Of a stretch of DNA of 64,000 bases, positions 8,853 to 18,670 are shown in pieces (within the stretch, counting starts at the first letter, position 1; every line of letters starts with the position of its first letter). Position numbers and translations under genes: made by a program. Source of the DNA: an uncultured Verrucomicrobiae bacterium (GTDB taxonomy: Bacteria; Verrucomicrobiota; Verrucomicrobiia; Limisphaerales; AAA164-E04); contig OX638380.1 in the NCBI GenBank assembly GCA_951813855.1, positions 4,370,518 to 4,434,517 of the forward strand, in the 5' to 3' direction. The notes below the pieces were generated by a model. The model was not told the DNA's origin and ran no database searches. It worked only from the letters and a program-made list of their open reading frames with translations.

Positions 8853-9641
8853 TCAGGAGTAATCCATTTCGGATTCCAAATTAGCGAGCCTGCCCGAATT
8901 TTCCGATTCCAAAGGATGAGATTGGAGTTCGATGTCGCCGAAAGGCCGGTCTTGCACGGCTTCCACGATATGCAGCCGGATCAGTTCGAGCATGGCCAAA
9001 AAGGTGCACACCACCTCCGGCCGGGAGTGGGCGTCGGTGAACAGTTCGGCGAATCGAACCCGTTTGCGCTGCAGGATCCGTTGGCGGATCACCTGGATTT
9101 TTTCGCTGACGGTAAAACGGTCGGCGTGAATGTCACTGGTGCCGGCTTCGTCTCGTTGCACTCGGGCCAAAATGGCGTTTACCGCGGTGAGCAGATCGAA
9201 GACGGAGACTGGAGTCTTTTGTTCGAGCGGTTCCAGCGGCGGCAGATCGGGCTTCCCGGGCAGGCGGCGGTAGATGTCGGCCTGTTCGTCTTCCCGGGTT
9301 TGCAAATTCGAAGCGGCGTCCTTGAATTTTTTGTATTCCACCAACTGCCGGATCAGTTCCCAGCGCGGATCTTCCTCTTCGTCCTCCTCCGAGGTTTCCG
9401 CCTGTTTTTCCTTGGGAAGCAGTTCGCGGCTCTTGATGTGCAGCAGGGTGGCGGCCATTACCAAGAATTCGCCGGCGATCTCCAAATCCAGTTCCTGCAT
9501 CTGCTCGAGGTAGCGTAGAAAATCGACCGCCAGCCGGGTGAGGTTGATCTGGTAGACGTCCACTTCCTGCTTGCGCACCAGGAAGAGCAAAAGGTCGAGC
9601 GGTCCTTCAAAGATATCGAATTGAACTCTGTATTCAGCCAT
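8853..9641 (-). CDS. scpA: Segregation and condensation protein A
   Basis: A 262-residue kleisin that bridges the Smc heads. The N-terminus YRVQFDIFEGPLDLLLFLV is the classic ScpA opening, followed by LVMAATLLHIKSRELLP; the C-terminal winged helix includes RPEVVCTFLAMLELIRLH. An acidic linker (SEEDEEEDP) lies between. ATG 9641 is chosen by alignment to the family; an ATG at 9683 and a TTG at 9710 in frame would add 14 or 23 residues, and no ribosome site decides between them. First gene of the scpA-scpB-pheA unit. Confidence 0.93.
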   Translation of the reverse strand: MAEYRVQFDIFEGPLDLLLFLVRKQEVDVYQINLTRLAVDFLRYLEQMQELDLEIAGEFLVMAATLLHIKSRELLPKEKQAETSEEDEEEDPRWELIRQLVEYKKFKDAASNLQTREDEQADIYRRLPGKPDLPPLEPLEQKTPVSVFDLLTAVNAILARVQRDEAGTSDIHADRFTVSEKIQVIRQRILQRKRVRFAELFTDAHSRPEVVCTFLAMLELIRLHIVEAVQDRPFGDIELQSHPLESENSGRLANLESEMDYS

Positions 9642-9822
9642 CGCTGCGAGCTCGCGAAGCCGGTCCGGCTTCGGCGGCGGCATCTTAGGTGCCGGAAACC
9701 GTTTTGACAATCAAAGATCGGCGGCAGGGGCGGCGGAGGGAAAGCCGGGGGCCGGGCGCTGAAATCGGGAAAATCAGAACGTTAAGCTTTTTTTTTGTCG
9801 CCGGGCATTTTTAATCGCCACA

Positions 9823-10887
9823 GTGATCGATTCGCAACAGACGCTTTTGCCGTGGTTGGTAAGGATCGGCGAATGTTCCGTTCTGGGGTTGGATACCGAA
9901 GCGGACAGCCTCTATTGCTATCCCGCCAGGCTATGCCTGGTGCAATTGGCCTTGCCCCGAGACTCGATTCTCATCGACCCCTTGGCCCCGTTGGAATTGG
10001 ATTCCCTTTGGCGGCGGCTGGCCGGGCCCGAATTGATCATTCACGGGGCGGATTACGACTTGCGCCTGTTGGCCGGGCTGTATGGCGTCAAATTTCCGCG
10101 CGTTTTCGATACGATGTGGGCGTCGAGATTCTTGGGGTTCCGGCAATTCGGCTTGCTCGATCTGGTACATCATTATTTCGGAATTCGACTGGAAAAGGGT
10201 TCGCAAAAAGCCGATTGGGGCCGACGTCCCCTGACCCCGAAAATGAGCGAGTACGCCCTGAACGACGTCCGTTACCTCCTGCCGCTATACGAACGGTTGA
10301 AAGCACGGCTGCAAGCCGTCGGCCGGCTCGATTGGGTCAGAGAAGTCGGGGAGCGGCTGGCGGAAGAGGCGGCGACGGTCAATCCGAACGTCAACGGCGA
10401 ACCGTGGCGCATCAAGGGCAGCAAAAAGATGACTCGCCGCCACTTGGCTTTTTTGAAGGCGTTGTGGCATTGGCGCGAGGGCGAAGCCAAAAAGCGCTCC
10501 CTGCCTCCTTTCCGGATACTCCAACCCCGGTTGCTGCTGCAGATCGTCAACTTGGCCGGGGAAGATAAAAAGTGGGAGGGAAGTTTGCCGGTTTATTGGA
10601 ACCGCCGTTACCGCCGCGAAATCAGGAGTTGTATCGCGCGAGTGCGGGAGTTGACGGAAGGGGAGTGGCCGGAAATCCTCCAACCCGTCCGGAGGGTTCC
10701 CATGACTTCTTCGGAGAAGGAACGGGTCGATCGGATGAGGGTCTTGCGTGATGAACGAGCGGAGCAATTGGGACTGGATCCGACGTTGATCGCCAGCAAG
10801 GCGACGCTGTCCGGTCTGGCCCGGGATCCGGATGTTCACATCGCCCGGTTGATGAATTGGCAACAAGAACTATTGGGCTTCCGGTAG
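9823..10887 (+). CDS. rnd: Ribonuclease D
   Basis: A 354-residue 3'-5' exoribonuclease of the DEDDy class that trims tRNA and other small RNA 3' ends. The catalytic acids are visible: Asp24 and Glu26 in LGLDTEADSL, Asp in IIHGADYDLRLL, and Tyr/Asp in YALNDVRYLLPLY. HRDC-type helical segments follow (HLAFLKALWHWREGEAKK and the C-terminal part). GTG at 9823 is the start, matching the family N-terminus. Its last 18 bases overlap the end of the convergent methyltransferase gene. Confidence 0.92.
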   Translation: MIDSQQTLLPWLVRIGECSVLGLDTEADSLYCYPARLCLVQLALPRDSILIDPLAPLELDSLWRRLAGPELIIHGADYDLRLLAGLYGVKFPRVFDTMWASRFLGFRQFGLLDLVHHYFGIRLEKGSQKADWGRRPLTPKMSEYALNDVRYLLPLYERLKARLQAVGRLDWVREVGERLAEEAATVNPNVNGEPWRIKGSKKMTRRHLAFLKALWHWREGEAKKRSLPPFRILQPRLLLQIVNLAGEDKKWEGSLPVYWNRRYRREIRSCIARVRELTEGEWPEILQPVRRVPMTSSEKERVDRMRVLRDERAEQLGLDPTLIASKATLSGLARDPDVHIARLMNWQQELLGFR

Positions 10888-12141
10888 CCGTTCCCGACGG
10901 TTCGGCTCCGGTCCGGACCGGCCGCCGTAGGGAAGCAATTCGTAGGCGTATCCCTTGAGGTAGCGAGTTTCGGGTACGGCCGGGATGATCGGGTGATCCG
11001 GGGCTTGGGGGAAAAACGCGACTTGCCGCAAGATTTGACGGTTGTCCGACGCGGCCAAATTGACGGTCTCCTGGAAGGATAATTCGTCGATATGGTGGGA
11101 ACAGCAGAAGGTGATCAGCAGCCCGTGGTGCCGGAGCAGGCGCAGGGCGCGCAAGTGGATTTCCTTGTAGCCCCGCAAGGCGTCGGGAACCGAGGATCGA
11201 GTTCGGGTGAACGAGGGCGGATCGAGAATGATCGCGTCGTACCTAGGGGTGTCCGAACGGCGTTCGGCGGGCGACTGGCGTTCCTTGAACCAGTCGAACA
11301 CGTTGGCGGCCTGGAACCGGCAACGATCGGTCAGACCGTTGGCGGCGGCATTGGCTTCGGCTTGCTTTACGGCATCCTGGCTTTGATCGATGGCCAATAC
11401 GGAGGCCTCGGCCGAGCGAGCCGCGTGCAAGGCGAACCCGCCTTGGTAGGTGAAGCAGTCCAGGATCGACCGGGCGCCCCAAGATCGCAGCAGCCGGGCG
11501 ACCGCCCGGTAATTATCCTGTTGATCCAGATAGAAGCCGGTTTTGTGGCCCGTCGCCAGATCGACCTCGAAACTTAACCCGTTGATATTGACGAGGGTTT
11601 TTTGCGGCGCTTCTTGCGGTTCCGGCGCGTGCCGTTCGACCGGCAATCCTTCGAGTTTCCGGGTGGCCAGGTCTTTCCGCTCCAGGATGCGGTTGGTCTG
11701 GCCCAATTGCCGGAGAGCCGAATGAATCTGCGTCAGTCGTTGTTCCATGCCCAAGGAAGAAACCTGCAGGCAATAATCCTCGGCGTAACGATCGACGATC
11801 AGGCCGCTCAATTCGTCGCTTTCCGCGTTGACCAACCGGTAGGATTCGGCCTCGGGCAGCAGTTTCTTCCGAAGCGTTTCGGCGGCGGAGAGTTTTCTCA
11901 GAAAGAAGGCTTCGTCCAAAACTTCCCGGCGGCGGGAGAGGATCCGGACGGCGATTTTCGATTGCGAATTAAAGAAACCGACCCCCAGAAAACGGCGCTT
12001 GGCGTCCCTGATTTGAACGGTTTGCCCGTCGGCCGGGTCGCCGGTGATTTGCGCTACGTTCCCTTGGTAGATCCAAGGGTGGCCGGTCGCGGCGCGTTCG
12101 GCGGAGCCTCGTTTCAGGGTGATGGTAGGCAGTGGTTTCAA
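10870..12141 (-). CDS. rlmI: RlmI-like class I SAM-dependent 23S rRNA (cytosine) methyltransferase
   Basis: A 423-residue protein with an N-terminal PUA domain (ITLKRGSAERAATGHPWIY), a central domain with YRLVNAESDELSGLIVDRY, and a Rossmann methyltransferase domain (ILDCFTYQGGFALHAA for SAM binding; IILDPPSFTR as the base-binding motif). This is the RlmI/RlmK family that makes 5-methylcytosine in 23S rRNA. The open frame continues to 12411, but that part overlaps nuoA and lacks family character; a TTG at 12141 just before the PUA domain is the most plausible start, though uncertain. It follows nuoA on the same strand and converges with rnd. The exact target base is not determinable. Confidence 0.85.
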   Translation of the reverse strand: MKPLPTITLKRGSAERAATGHPWIYQGNVAQITGDPADGQTVQIRDAKRRFLGVGFFNSQSKIAVRILSRRREVLDEAFFLRKLSAAETLRKKLLPEAESYRLVNAESDELSGLIVDRYAEDYCLQVSSLGMEQRLTQIHSALRQLGQTNRILERKDLATRKLEGLPVERHAPEPQEAPQKTLVNINGLSFEVDLATGHKTGFYLDQQDNYRAVARLLRSWGARSILDCFTYQGGFALHAARSAEASVLAIDQSQDAVKQAEANAAANGLTDRCRFQAANVFDWFKERQSPAERRSDTPRYDAIILDPPSFTRTRSSVPDALRGYKEIHLRALRLLRHHGLLITFCCSHHIDELSFQETVNLAASDNRQILRQVAFFPQAPDHPIIPAVPETRYLKGYAYELLPYGGRSGPEPNRRERLPEAQ

Positions 12142-12236
12142 GGGTTCGGCCGGAGGGCCAGCGGGTAGCGAGCTCCGCAGGCCGTCGCCTGCGGGCGGGT
12201 TGAGCCGGCGGCGAACGGCCGGTCGGAATCTGAAGT

Positions 12237-12659
12237 TCAGGCACAGCGGTCGGCGCCGGCGGACTCGGAAACCGGGGTTTCCTTCCAATCGAAGGCCTTT
12301 TTCTTGATTTCGTACAGGAAGCCGACGGCGAAGAGACCCAGAAACACCATCATGGATCCGAAGATCAGATTGGCGTTTTCCGCGAGTTGCTCTTGATAGA
12401 CGACCGCCCAAGGATAAAGAAACACGACTTCGACGTCGAACAGGATGAACAACATGGCGACCAAATAGAATTTAACCGAAAACCGCGAGTTGCCTTCGCC
12501 CACCGGCAGCATGCCGCACTCGTAGGCGGTGTCCTTGATCCGGTTGCGACGTCCCCGTTTGCCGAACACCACCGAAACCGTCAGAGCGCCGGCCGCCATC
12601 AAAGCGGTGAGGGCGCCCAGCAGCAGGACGGGAAGATATTCGGCCAGTTGCGAATCCAT
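12237..12659 (-). CDS. nuoA: NADH-quinone oxidoreductase subunit A
   Basis: A 140-residue membrane subunit of respiratory complex I with three helices. Signatures are YECGMLPVG, SVKFYLVAMLFILFDVEVVFLYPW and a C-terminal helix ending FLYEIKKKAFDW. Normally nuoA heads a nuoABCD... operon; here the next gene on the strand is an rRNA methyltransferase and the upstream neighbour is the divergent prfB, so this subunit is separated from the rest of complex I. Whether other nuo genes exist elsewhere is outside this window. Confidence 0.93.
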   Translation of the reverse strand: MDSQLAEYLPVLLLGALTALMAAGALTVSVVFGKRGRRNRIKDTAYECGMLPVGEGNSRFSVKFYLVAMLFILFDVEVVFLYPWAVVYQEQLAENANLIFGSMMVFLGLFAVGFLYEIKKKAFDWKETPVSESAGADRCA

Positions 12660-12808
12660 CGGGGCGTATCCTAGCCCGAAGCTCCGAACGAATTCAAGTG
12701 TTATTCCGCATCGGCGGCCCGGTGCCGGCGCCTCCGGTCGCGGCGGGAGGGGGCAGCGTTATTTTTCCCTCGTTATTTTTTCTGCGGGTATTAAATTCTC
12801 CGAGCGCT

Positions 12809-13940
12809 ATGTTCGACACGATCAAAGAAGAATTGGTGGAACTCAACGGTAAATTATCCCGGCTTTGGAGGTTCCTTTGACGTCGAGACTATCCGGAAGC
12901 GCCAGGCGGAACTGGACGCGGCGATGGGCGCGGCGGGATTCTGGAACGATCAGGAACGAGCTCGCCGGCTGTTGGACGAAAACGCGAAACTGAAACGGCA
13001 GATCGAACCGCTGGAACGGCTCCAGGCGGAGTTGGAAGACGCCGCGACGATGGTCGAATTAGGCGAAGCCGAACCTGAAGCGGCCCAGGGAGCGGTCGTC
13101 AAGGAGGTGAGCGACGAAACCGGGCGCCTGGCCAAGTCCCTGGAACGGTTGGAGTTGGTCATGCTGTTGAGCGGCCAGCATGATTCCAAGAACTGCATCA
13201 TGAACATCAATTCCGGGGCGGGAGGCACCGAGTCCTGCGATTGGGCGAGCATGCTGTTGCGCATGTATCGCCGTTGGTGCGAACTGAGGGAATTCAAATG
13301 CGTAGTGACCGATCTGCTGCCGGGTGAAACCACCGGGGTGAAGAACGTCAGTTTGATGATCGAGGGCGAAAACGCCTATGGCTATTGCAAGGCGGAACGC
13401 GGGGTTCATCGCCTGGTCCGGATTTCTCCGTTCGACTCGAATAATCGCCGGCACACGAGTTTCGCCAGCGTCGACGTCATTGCCGAGATCACCGATCCCA
13501 TCGACCTGGAAATTCCGGCTTCCGAACTCCGGGTGGATACCTTTCGCTCCGGCGGGAAGGGAGGTCAAAACGTCAATAAGGTTGAAACCGCGGTGCGGAT
13601 CACGCATTTGAAAACGGGACTGTCGGTGGCCTGTCAGACGCAGCGGTCTCAGCATCAGAACCGGGCGACGGCGATGACGTTGTTGACTTCGCGGCTTTAC
13701 GCTCTCAAGGAAGACGAGGCGAAGAAGGAAATGGAGCGGTTTTACGGCGAGAAGGGAAGCGTCTCCTGGGGCAATCAAATCCGCAATTACGTCTTTCAAC
13801 CCTATCGCCTGGTCAAGGATATCCGTACGGGAGTCGAAACCAGCGACGTGCAGGCGGTCATGGACGGAGAACTGGATTCGTTCATCAACGGCTGGTTGCA
13901 GGCCGGATGTCCGGTCGGCGCCGCGTCGAATCCGGACTAA
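12809..13940 (+). CDS. prfB: Peptide chain release factor 2, expressed by programmed +1 frameshift
   Basis: RF2 terminates translation at UGA and UAA. The first 23 codons run from ATG 12809 to an in-frame TGA at 12878-12880; reading continues one base forward at 12879. Joined, the protein is about 376 residues, the family's usual length. The second part has the stop-codon recognition motif SPF (RISPFDSNNRRHT) and the peptidyl-hydrolysis motif GGQ in SGGKGGQNVNKVETAVR. The helical N-terminal domain continues smoothly across the shift (DVETIRKRQAELDAAMGAAG). Low RF2 lets ribosomes shift and make more RF2, the classic autoregulation. trpC follows 70 bases downstream. Confidence 0.95.
12866..12881 (+). 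promoter_or_regulatory. prfB programmed +1 frameshift site
   Basis: The sequence TGGAGGTTCCTTTGAC holds an internal Shine-Dalgarno-like GGAGG, a 3-base spacer (TTC), the slippery CTT codon, the in-frame TGA and a following C. Spacing and context match the known bacterial RF2 frameshift cassette. Confidence 0.93.
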
Positions 13941-14011
13941 CGGCCGGTCACCGTCCTCGTCGTGAAGGCTAAAATCAATCCCGGCCCATTCGGTCTTATT
14001 CTCAGGCTAAG

Positions 14012-14815
14012 GTGACCATTCTCGATCGTATCGTAGCCGATAAACGGGAGGAAGCCGCCCGATTGCCTTCGCCGGATTCCTTGGCGGAGGCGTTGGCGAG
14101 CGCCGTGGCGGCCCGGGGCGGGGTCCGTACGTTTCGCCAAGCCCTGGAACATCCCCGCATCGGGAATATGGGACTGATCGCGGAAGTGAAAAAAGCTTCG
14201 CCTTCGGCCGGAGTCATTTGCGCTGATTTCGATCCGGTCCGGATCGCCCGGGGCTACGAACGAGGGGGAGCTTCCTGCCTGTCCGTTTTGACCGATCGAA
14301 AATATTTTCAGGGATCGCTCGAAGATCTCCGCCGGATTCGGGCGGCCGTCGGGTTACCGTTGCTTCGCAAGGATTTTATTATCGACGAACGTCAAATCCT
14401 GGAAGCGGTCGAATGGGGAGCCGACGCGATTCTGTTGATCGTCGCTATTTTGGACGACCGGGATTTGCGCCGGTTGCACGAGTTGGCTGCGGGAGCCGGT
14501 CTGAGCGTGCTGGTAGAGGTTCACGACGAGTCGGAATTGGAACTGGCGGTGCGGGCCGGGGCCGAATTGATCGGAATCAATAACCGGAACTTGCGGGATT
14601 TCAGCGTCGACTTGGTGACGTCCGAGCGGCTGGGGCGGATGGTGTCGCGTTGGCCCGGCCGGGAACGGCGGTTGCTGGTTTCCGAAAGCGGGATTCGAAC
14701 CCGGCAAGACGTTCAACGGCTCTCGCAGGTCGGCGTACAGGCCTTGTTGGTCGGAGAATCCTTGATGCGCCAGGGCGATTCGGTGGCCGAAGCGATCGCA
14801 GGCTTGGTCGCTTGA
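14012..14815 (+). CDS. trpC: Indole-3-glycerol phosphate synthase
   Basis: A 267-residue TIM-barrel enzyme that closes the indole ring in tryptophan synthesis. Family motifs in order are LIAEVKKASPSAGVI, LLRKDFIIDERQI, LVEVHDESELE, IGINNRNLRDFSVD, LLVSESGIRTRQD and LLVGESLMRQ, which supply the catalytic Lys, Glu and Asn/Ser residues. GTG at 14012 is the start. It is monofunctional (no fused TrpF) and is not next to other trp genes; it follows prfB by 70 bases and may share its transcript. Confidence 0.95.
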   Translation: MTILDRIVADKREEAARLPSPDSLAEALASAVAARGGVRTFRQALEHPRIGNMGLIAEVKKASPSAGVICADFDPVRIARGYERGGASCLSVLTDRKYFQGSLEDLRRIRAAVGLPLLRKDFIIDERQILEAVEWGADAILLIVAILDDRDLRRLHELAAGAGLSVLVEVHDESELELAVRAGAELIGINNRNLRDFSVDLVTSERLGRMVSRWPGRERRLLVSESGIRTRQDVQRLSQVGVQALLVGESLMRQGDSVAEAIAGLVA

Positions 14816-14855
14816 ACGGAGCGGCGTTCGCCGGACCGGGTTGGTTGCGGGACGA

Positions 14856-17711
14856 TCACGCGCCGGCGACTTGCCTGACGATGAGGCGAATCGAATCCAT
14901 CCGCAAACTGGCCTCGTTGATGGCTTGGCTCAAGTGGCTCTTTCTGGTTTCGGCCAATTGCAGTTCCAGCGGGCGGACATGGTCGTTGATTTTGCTGAGA
15001 GTGGCCAGGCGATTGATCTCTCGATCCAGCGTGCCGGTCATTTTTTCCTGAGCCTCCGCGATAATCTGGTCGGCTTGGACTTGAGCCAGGCCTTTGGCGG
15101 CCTCGAGCATCTGGGGAAACAGCACGTCTTGCACTTGCCGGGCGTGCGGCAGGCGATAGTTGGCAGCGTCTTTCAGCACGGTCGGTTCGATTTGGGTCGG
15201 GTCGAGGTCGTCGGTCCAGGCATACGCCGGAAGTCGCTGTTCCGGGATTTGCTGCAACCGGTGATCGACGATCACTCTGATCGGATGGAGCGGCAAAAAC
15301 CGGTTGACGTGCCATCTGCCGGGAGCGACCGCATCCAGCACGAATACCGTTTGAATCCAGAGGCCGGACTCTTCGGCTTCGGGCCAAATCGCCAGGCAAC
15401 AGTTGCCGGCTTCGGAACTGAGGATCAAATCCAGGCTGCCGCTGACCATCGGATGATCCCAGGTCAAAAAGGCGATGTCTTCCCGGGACAGGGCCCGCCG
15501 CCGATCGAAAGTGCACTGCAATCCGTCCCGAGGAATAAACGGGAAGGCGTCGGTGATGGCGCCGGCGGAATCGAGCCGATAGGTTCGAGGAGCCAATTCT
15601 TCGACCTTGACTCCGAAGTGATCGAACACCCAGGCCATGAACGAGTCGAGCGAATCGTCCCGGTCGTCGGCTTCGATTTGCCGCTTCAGAAGCAGGGCGG
15701 GGGGCCGCCGGAAGGAATTCAGTTCCAACAGCCGGTCGCGACCTTCGTGCAGCCGTTTTAACAAGGCGACGCGAGCTTGACGGGTCCGGTCGAGGAGCGA
15801 GGTCAATTCGGCCTTGGCGTCCGGCTCGGTCAAGGCCGGATATTCCAGCGCGAAGTCGTGAACCCACTGGCCGAATTGGGCGATCAGGTCATGCCCCCCG
15901 ACCAAATGATTTTCTAGACTGTCCAATCCTTCGTGGTGCCAACGACTCATGACTTCCTGGGGACTGCGGGGCAGATAGGGGAGGTGGATATGGATGTTCT
16001 CGGTTTGCCCGATGCGGTCCAGCCGCCCGATGCGCTGTTCCAGAAGTTCGGGATGAAAGGGCAGATCGAACAGCACCAAATGATGGGCGAACTGGAAATT
16101 GCGTCCCTCGCTGCCGATTTCCGAACAGATCAACAGGCGGGCGCCGCCTTCTTCGGCGAACCAGGCGGCGTTGCGGTCCCGTTGCACCAAGGTCAGGCCT
16201 TCGTGGAACAAGGCCGTTTTGACGTTGATGAGCCGGCGGAGGGATTCGTCGATTGCTTCGACCTTATCTCGCGAACTGCAAATCAGCAGAATCTTCTGCG
16301 GCGCCAAACGCCGGAGTTCCTTGGCCAGCCATGAAATGCGAGGATCGTTCTTGAGCGGGAGCGGCGATGATAACTGGCAGTCGCCGGCGTCGACGGCGAA
16401 CTCGGTGGCCAAATGATCCAGGCAGGCGTCCAGATCCTTCGGCGCGGGGAGCTGGATCAGATGGACGACCCGCTTCGGAAAACCGCGGATGACGTTCCGG
16501 GTGTTGCGAAAAATCACTCGTCCCGGACCGTGGAAATCGAGCAGGTCGTTCAGCCGGTCGGCGTTCGAAGCCGGCGGCGCTTCGCGTTGCCGCAAGCGTT
16601 TCTCGAGCGCTTTTTGTTCTGTCGGAGACAAGGGTTTTTCGTCGGCCAGTTTTTCCGCGATTGTGGCGATGGCTTGCCAGTCGGCCGATTGGGCGGCGAA
16701 CGATTCGTAGTCGGGATAACGTTCGGGATCGAGCAGTCGAAGCCGGGCGAAGTGACTTTGGACGCCTAACTGTTCCGGAGTGGCCGTCAGCAGCAGCAAT
16801 CCTTCGGTCTGTTGCGCCAGAGCTTCGACGGCCTGGTACTCGGCGCTGGGAGAGGTTTCCGACCATTCGAGGTGATGCGCTTCGTCCACGACCAGAATAT
16901 CCCACTCGGCATCGGCGGCTTGCCGGAGGCGGGCGGGCGAGTTCGCCAGGAAACGGACGCTGCAAATGATCTGTTGATCGTCCAGGAAGGGGTTCTGGAC
17001 GGCTTCCTGATTGTCGATCGCACGACACCGTTCCTCGTCGAACAGGCTCATGTGCAAATTGAATTTGCGGAGCATTTCGACGAACCATTGATGCACGAGC
17101 GATTCCGGGACGACGATCAAGACCCGTTCGACTTGTTCGCTCACCAGCAAGCGGTGAAGGATGAGGCCCGCTTCGACCGTTTTGCCCAGTCCGACTTCGT
17201 CGGAAAGCAAAACGCGAGGCGCATAGCGTTCGCTCAGTTCTTGCGCGATGTAGAGTTGATGAGGGATGAGATCGACTCGGCCCCCGACGAAGCCCAACGT
17301 CGGCGATTGATGATGGCGAAAGTGACGATTCAGACTGGTTTGACGGAGTTCGAAAGTGAGGTTGTCGTCCCACCGGCCGTTGAACAACCGGGTTTCCGGA
17401 TGGCCTAAACTGATGCGGTCGCTGAGTTGATCTTCCGGGACGGATATTCCCTCGCCGTGGTAGACCAGCAATCCGTCGTCTTCGGTGACGGTGGCGACGA
17501 GAATCTCTTGGCCGTTCAAGGTGGTGACGCGATCGCCGACCCGGAAGCGAACGCGTTGGATCGGCGCGTCGTCGCGGGCGTATTGCCGTTGTTCGTCGGC
17601 GGCGGAAAATAACAGGTGTACTCGATCCTCTACGGCTTGAATCAGCATCCCCAAACCCAGTTCCGGTTCTGATTGGCTCATCCAGCGTTGTCCTCGGCGG
17701 AATAATTCCAT
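14856..17711 (-). CDS. rapA: RapA/HepA-type SWI2/SNF2 ATPase (RNA polymerase recycling factor)
   Basis: A 951-residue protein close in length to E. coli RapA and alignable with it from end to end by eye. The N-terminal part (GQRWMSQSEPELGLGMLIQA, two Tudor-like folds) leads to the helicase core: LIPHQLYIAQ, DEVGLGKTVEAGLILHR (about residue 170), DEAHHLEWSE (about 274), LLTATPEQLGVQSHFARLRL, RVIFRNTRN, then CSEIGSEGRNFQFAHHLV and EQRIGRLDRIGQ. The RapA C-terminal domain includes RFLPLHPIRVIVDHRLQ. RapA frees stalled RNA polymerase and promotes its reuse. True RapA is best known from Gammaproteobacteria, so its presence here is notable. It stands alone on its strand. Confidence 0.93.
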   Translation of the reverse strand: MELFRRGQRWMSQSEPELGLGMLIQAVEDRVHLLFSAADEQRQYARDDAPIQRVRFRVGDRVTTLNGQEILVATVTEDDGLLVYHGEGISVPEDQLSDRISLGHPETRLFNGRWDDNLTFELRQTSLNRHFRHHQSPTLGFVGGRVDLIPHQLYIAQELSERYAPRVLLSDEVGLGKTVEAGLILHRLLVSEQVERVLIVVPESLVHQWFVEMLRKFNLHMSLFDEERCRAIDNQEAVQNPFLDDQQIICSVRFLANSPARLRQAADAEWDILVVDEAHHLEWSETSPSAEYQAVEALAQQTEGLLLLTATPEQLGVQSHFARLRLLDPERYPDYESFAAQSADWQAIATIAEKLADEKPLSPTEQKALEKRLRQREAPPASNADRLNDLLDFHGPGRVIFRNTRNVIRGFPKRVVHLIQLPAPKDLDACLDHLATEFAVDAGDCQLSSPLPLKNDPRISWLAKELRRLAPQKILLICSSRDKVEAIDESLRRLINVKTALFHEGLTLVQRDRNAAWFAEEGGARLLICSEIGSEGRNFQFAHHLVLFDLPFHPELLEQRIGRLDRIGQTENIHIHLPYLPRSPQEVMSRWHHEGLDSLENHLVGGHDLIAQFGQWVHDFALEYPALTEPDAKAELTSLLDRTRQARVALLKRLHEGRDRLLELNSFRRPPALLLKRQIEADDRDDSLDSFMAWVFDHFGVKVEELAPRTYRLDSAGAITDAFPFIPRDGLQCTFDRRRALSREDIAFLTWDHPMVSGSLDLILSSEAGNCCLAIWPEAEESGLWIQTVFVLDAVAPGRWHVNRFLPLHPIRVIVDHRLQQIPEQRLPAYAWTDDLDPTQIEPTVLKDAANYRLPHARQVQDVLFPQMLEAAKGLAQVQADQIIAEAQEKMTGTLDREINRLATLSKINDHVRPLELQLAETRKSHLSQAINEASLRMDSIRLIVRQVAGA

Positions 17712-18670
17712 GGTGCAGGAAAAGGAGAGGTTTCGACCGGTCAGGCGACCAACGGCGGAATCCCGTTGCCTGATTTTCCGATTCGACTTTCGCCGCCCGT
17801 CAGGGCCTCCCCCGGGTTCGGCAATCGGGGGATTGCTGCCGCCGCACCGGTGCGACGGGCCTTGACCGGGGCGCGGGCGGTTTCGAACGGCGTGACGGGG
17901 GGTCGAATCGCAGCGAATCGGAAATATTTCGGTTGAGCGGGCCGCTTCGGGAGCCGGGAAAGAACAGGCTCGGTCGGCGGGGTGAGCCGCCCCTGCCGTT
18001 CGCCCGGCGAATCTGCTTGGCCGGCAGCGGTCGGGGCCTTCTCGGAAACGGCGCCTTCGGGGAAATTCCCTTGACGATTGAACAGGTGAACGACTTCCGC
18101 ATGTCGCCGTTTCCGCGCCACTGCAGTCGGGAAATAGTCCCGAAGTTTGCGATCGGCGTTCCGGCCCGGTTCACCCCGGTTGATCGGGTGGTAATTTCTG
18201 TCGCTCACAGTGATCCCTGTCGCGGCAATTCATTCGACGGCAGTGCCGCCGGCATTCGTGAAGAGTGTTTCGTCATCGGCCCCTCCCATATCTTAACCCT
18301 TGGATCGGCTCCCGTAAACCCTGCTTCCCAAGTCGTTCCGATATAATTGCAGTGTGCCCGCCAGGTGCGGAGAGAGTTCGCCAGCTCAGTCATTTTTGCC
18401 GGCAGGAGGCCATTCGGTTGCGGCGCACCTTGCAACCGTTGCCGGAACGGGGGATCCCCATAATTCGACGCCCCGCCGGGTTTTGCCGCTCCTGAGCCGA
18501 TATCGAACCGCTTGCCGTTCTTGATTCGTTCCTGCGTTCCGGCGTGCGGGGGATCGAAAACGACGATTCCTCAGTGAGCCTCGGGCATGCCGTTCGACCC
18601 AAGTAACCGCACCGGGTTCCATCGGGGAACGATCGTGTCGAGTAGCCGAGCCCGCCTCGTTCCGGGCCGG
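17712..18670. other. Long intergenic stretch without a convincing gene
   Basis: About 960 bases between rapA and glgB, both on the minus strand. Several open frames exist (the largest, 17741-18208 minus, 155 codons), rich in Arg and Pro, overlapping one another, and without any family character I recognise. The rapA promoter should lie near 17715-17800. I see no tRNA or clear structured RNA. Confidence 0.4.

Noticed and set aside
10870..12411. Methyltransferase gene starting at 12411
   Set aside because: The extra 90 codons overlap nuoA, are Arg-rich and lack family similarity; TTG 12141 just before the PUA domain is more plausible.
17741..18208. Possible 155-codon minus-strand gene
   Set aside because: Basic, Pro/Arg-rich translation overlapping other equally open frames; no recognisable domain or ribosome site.
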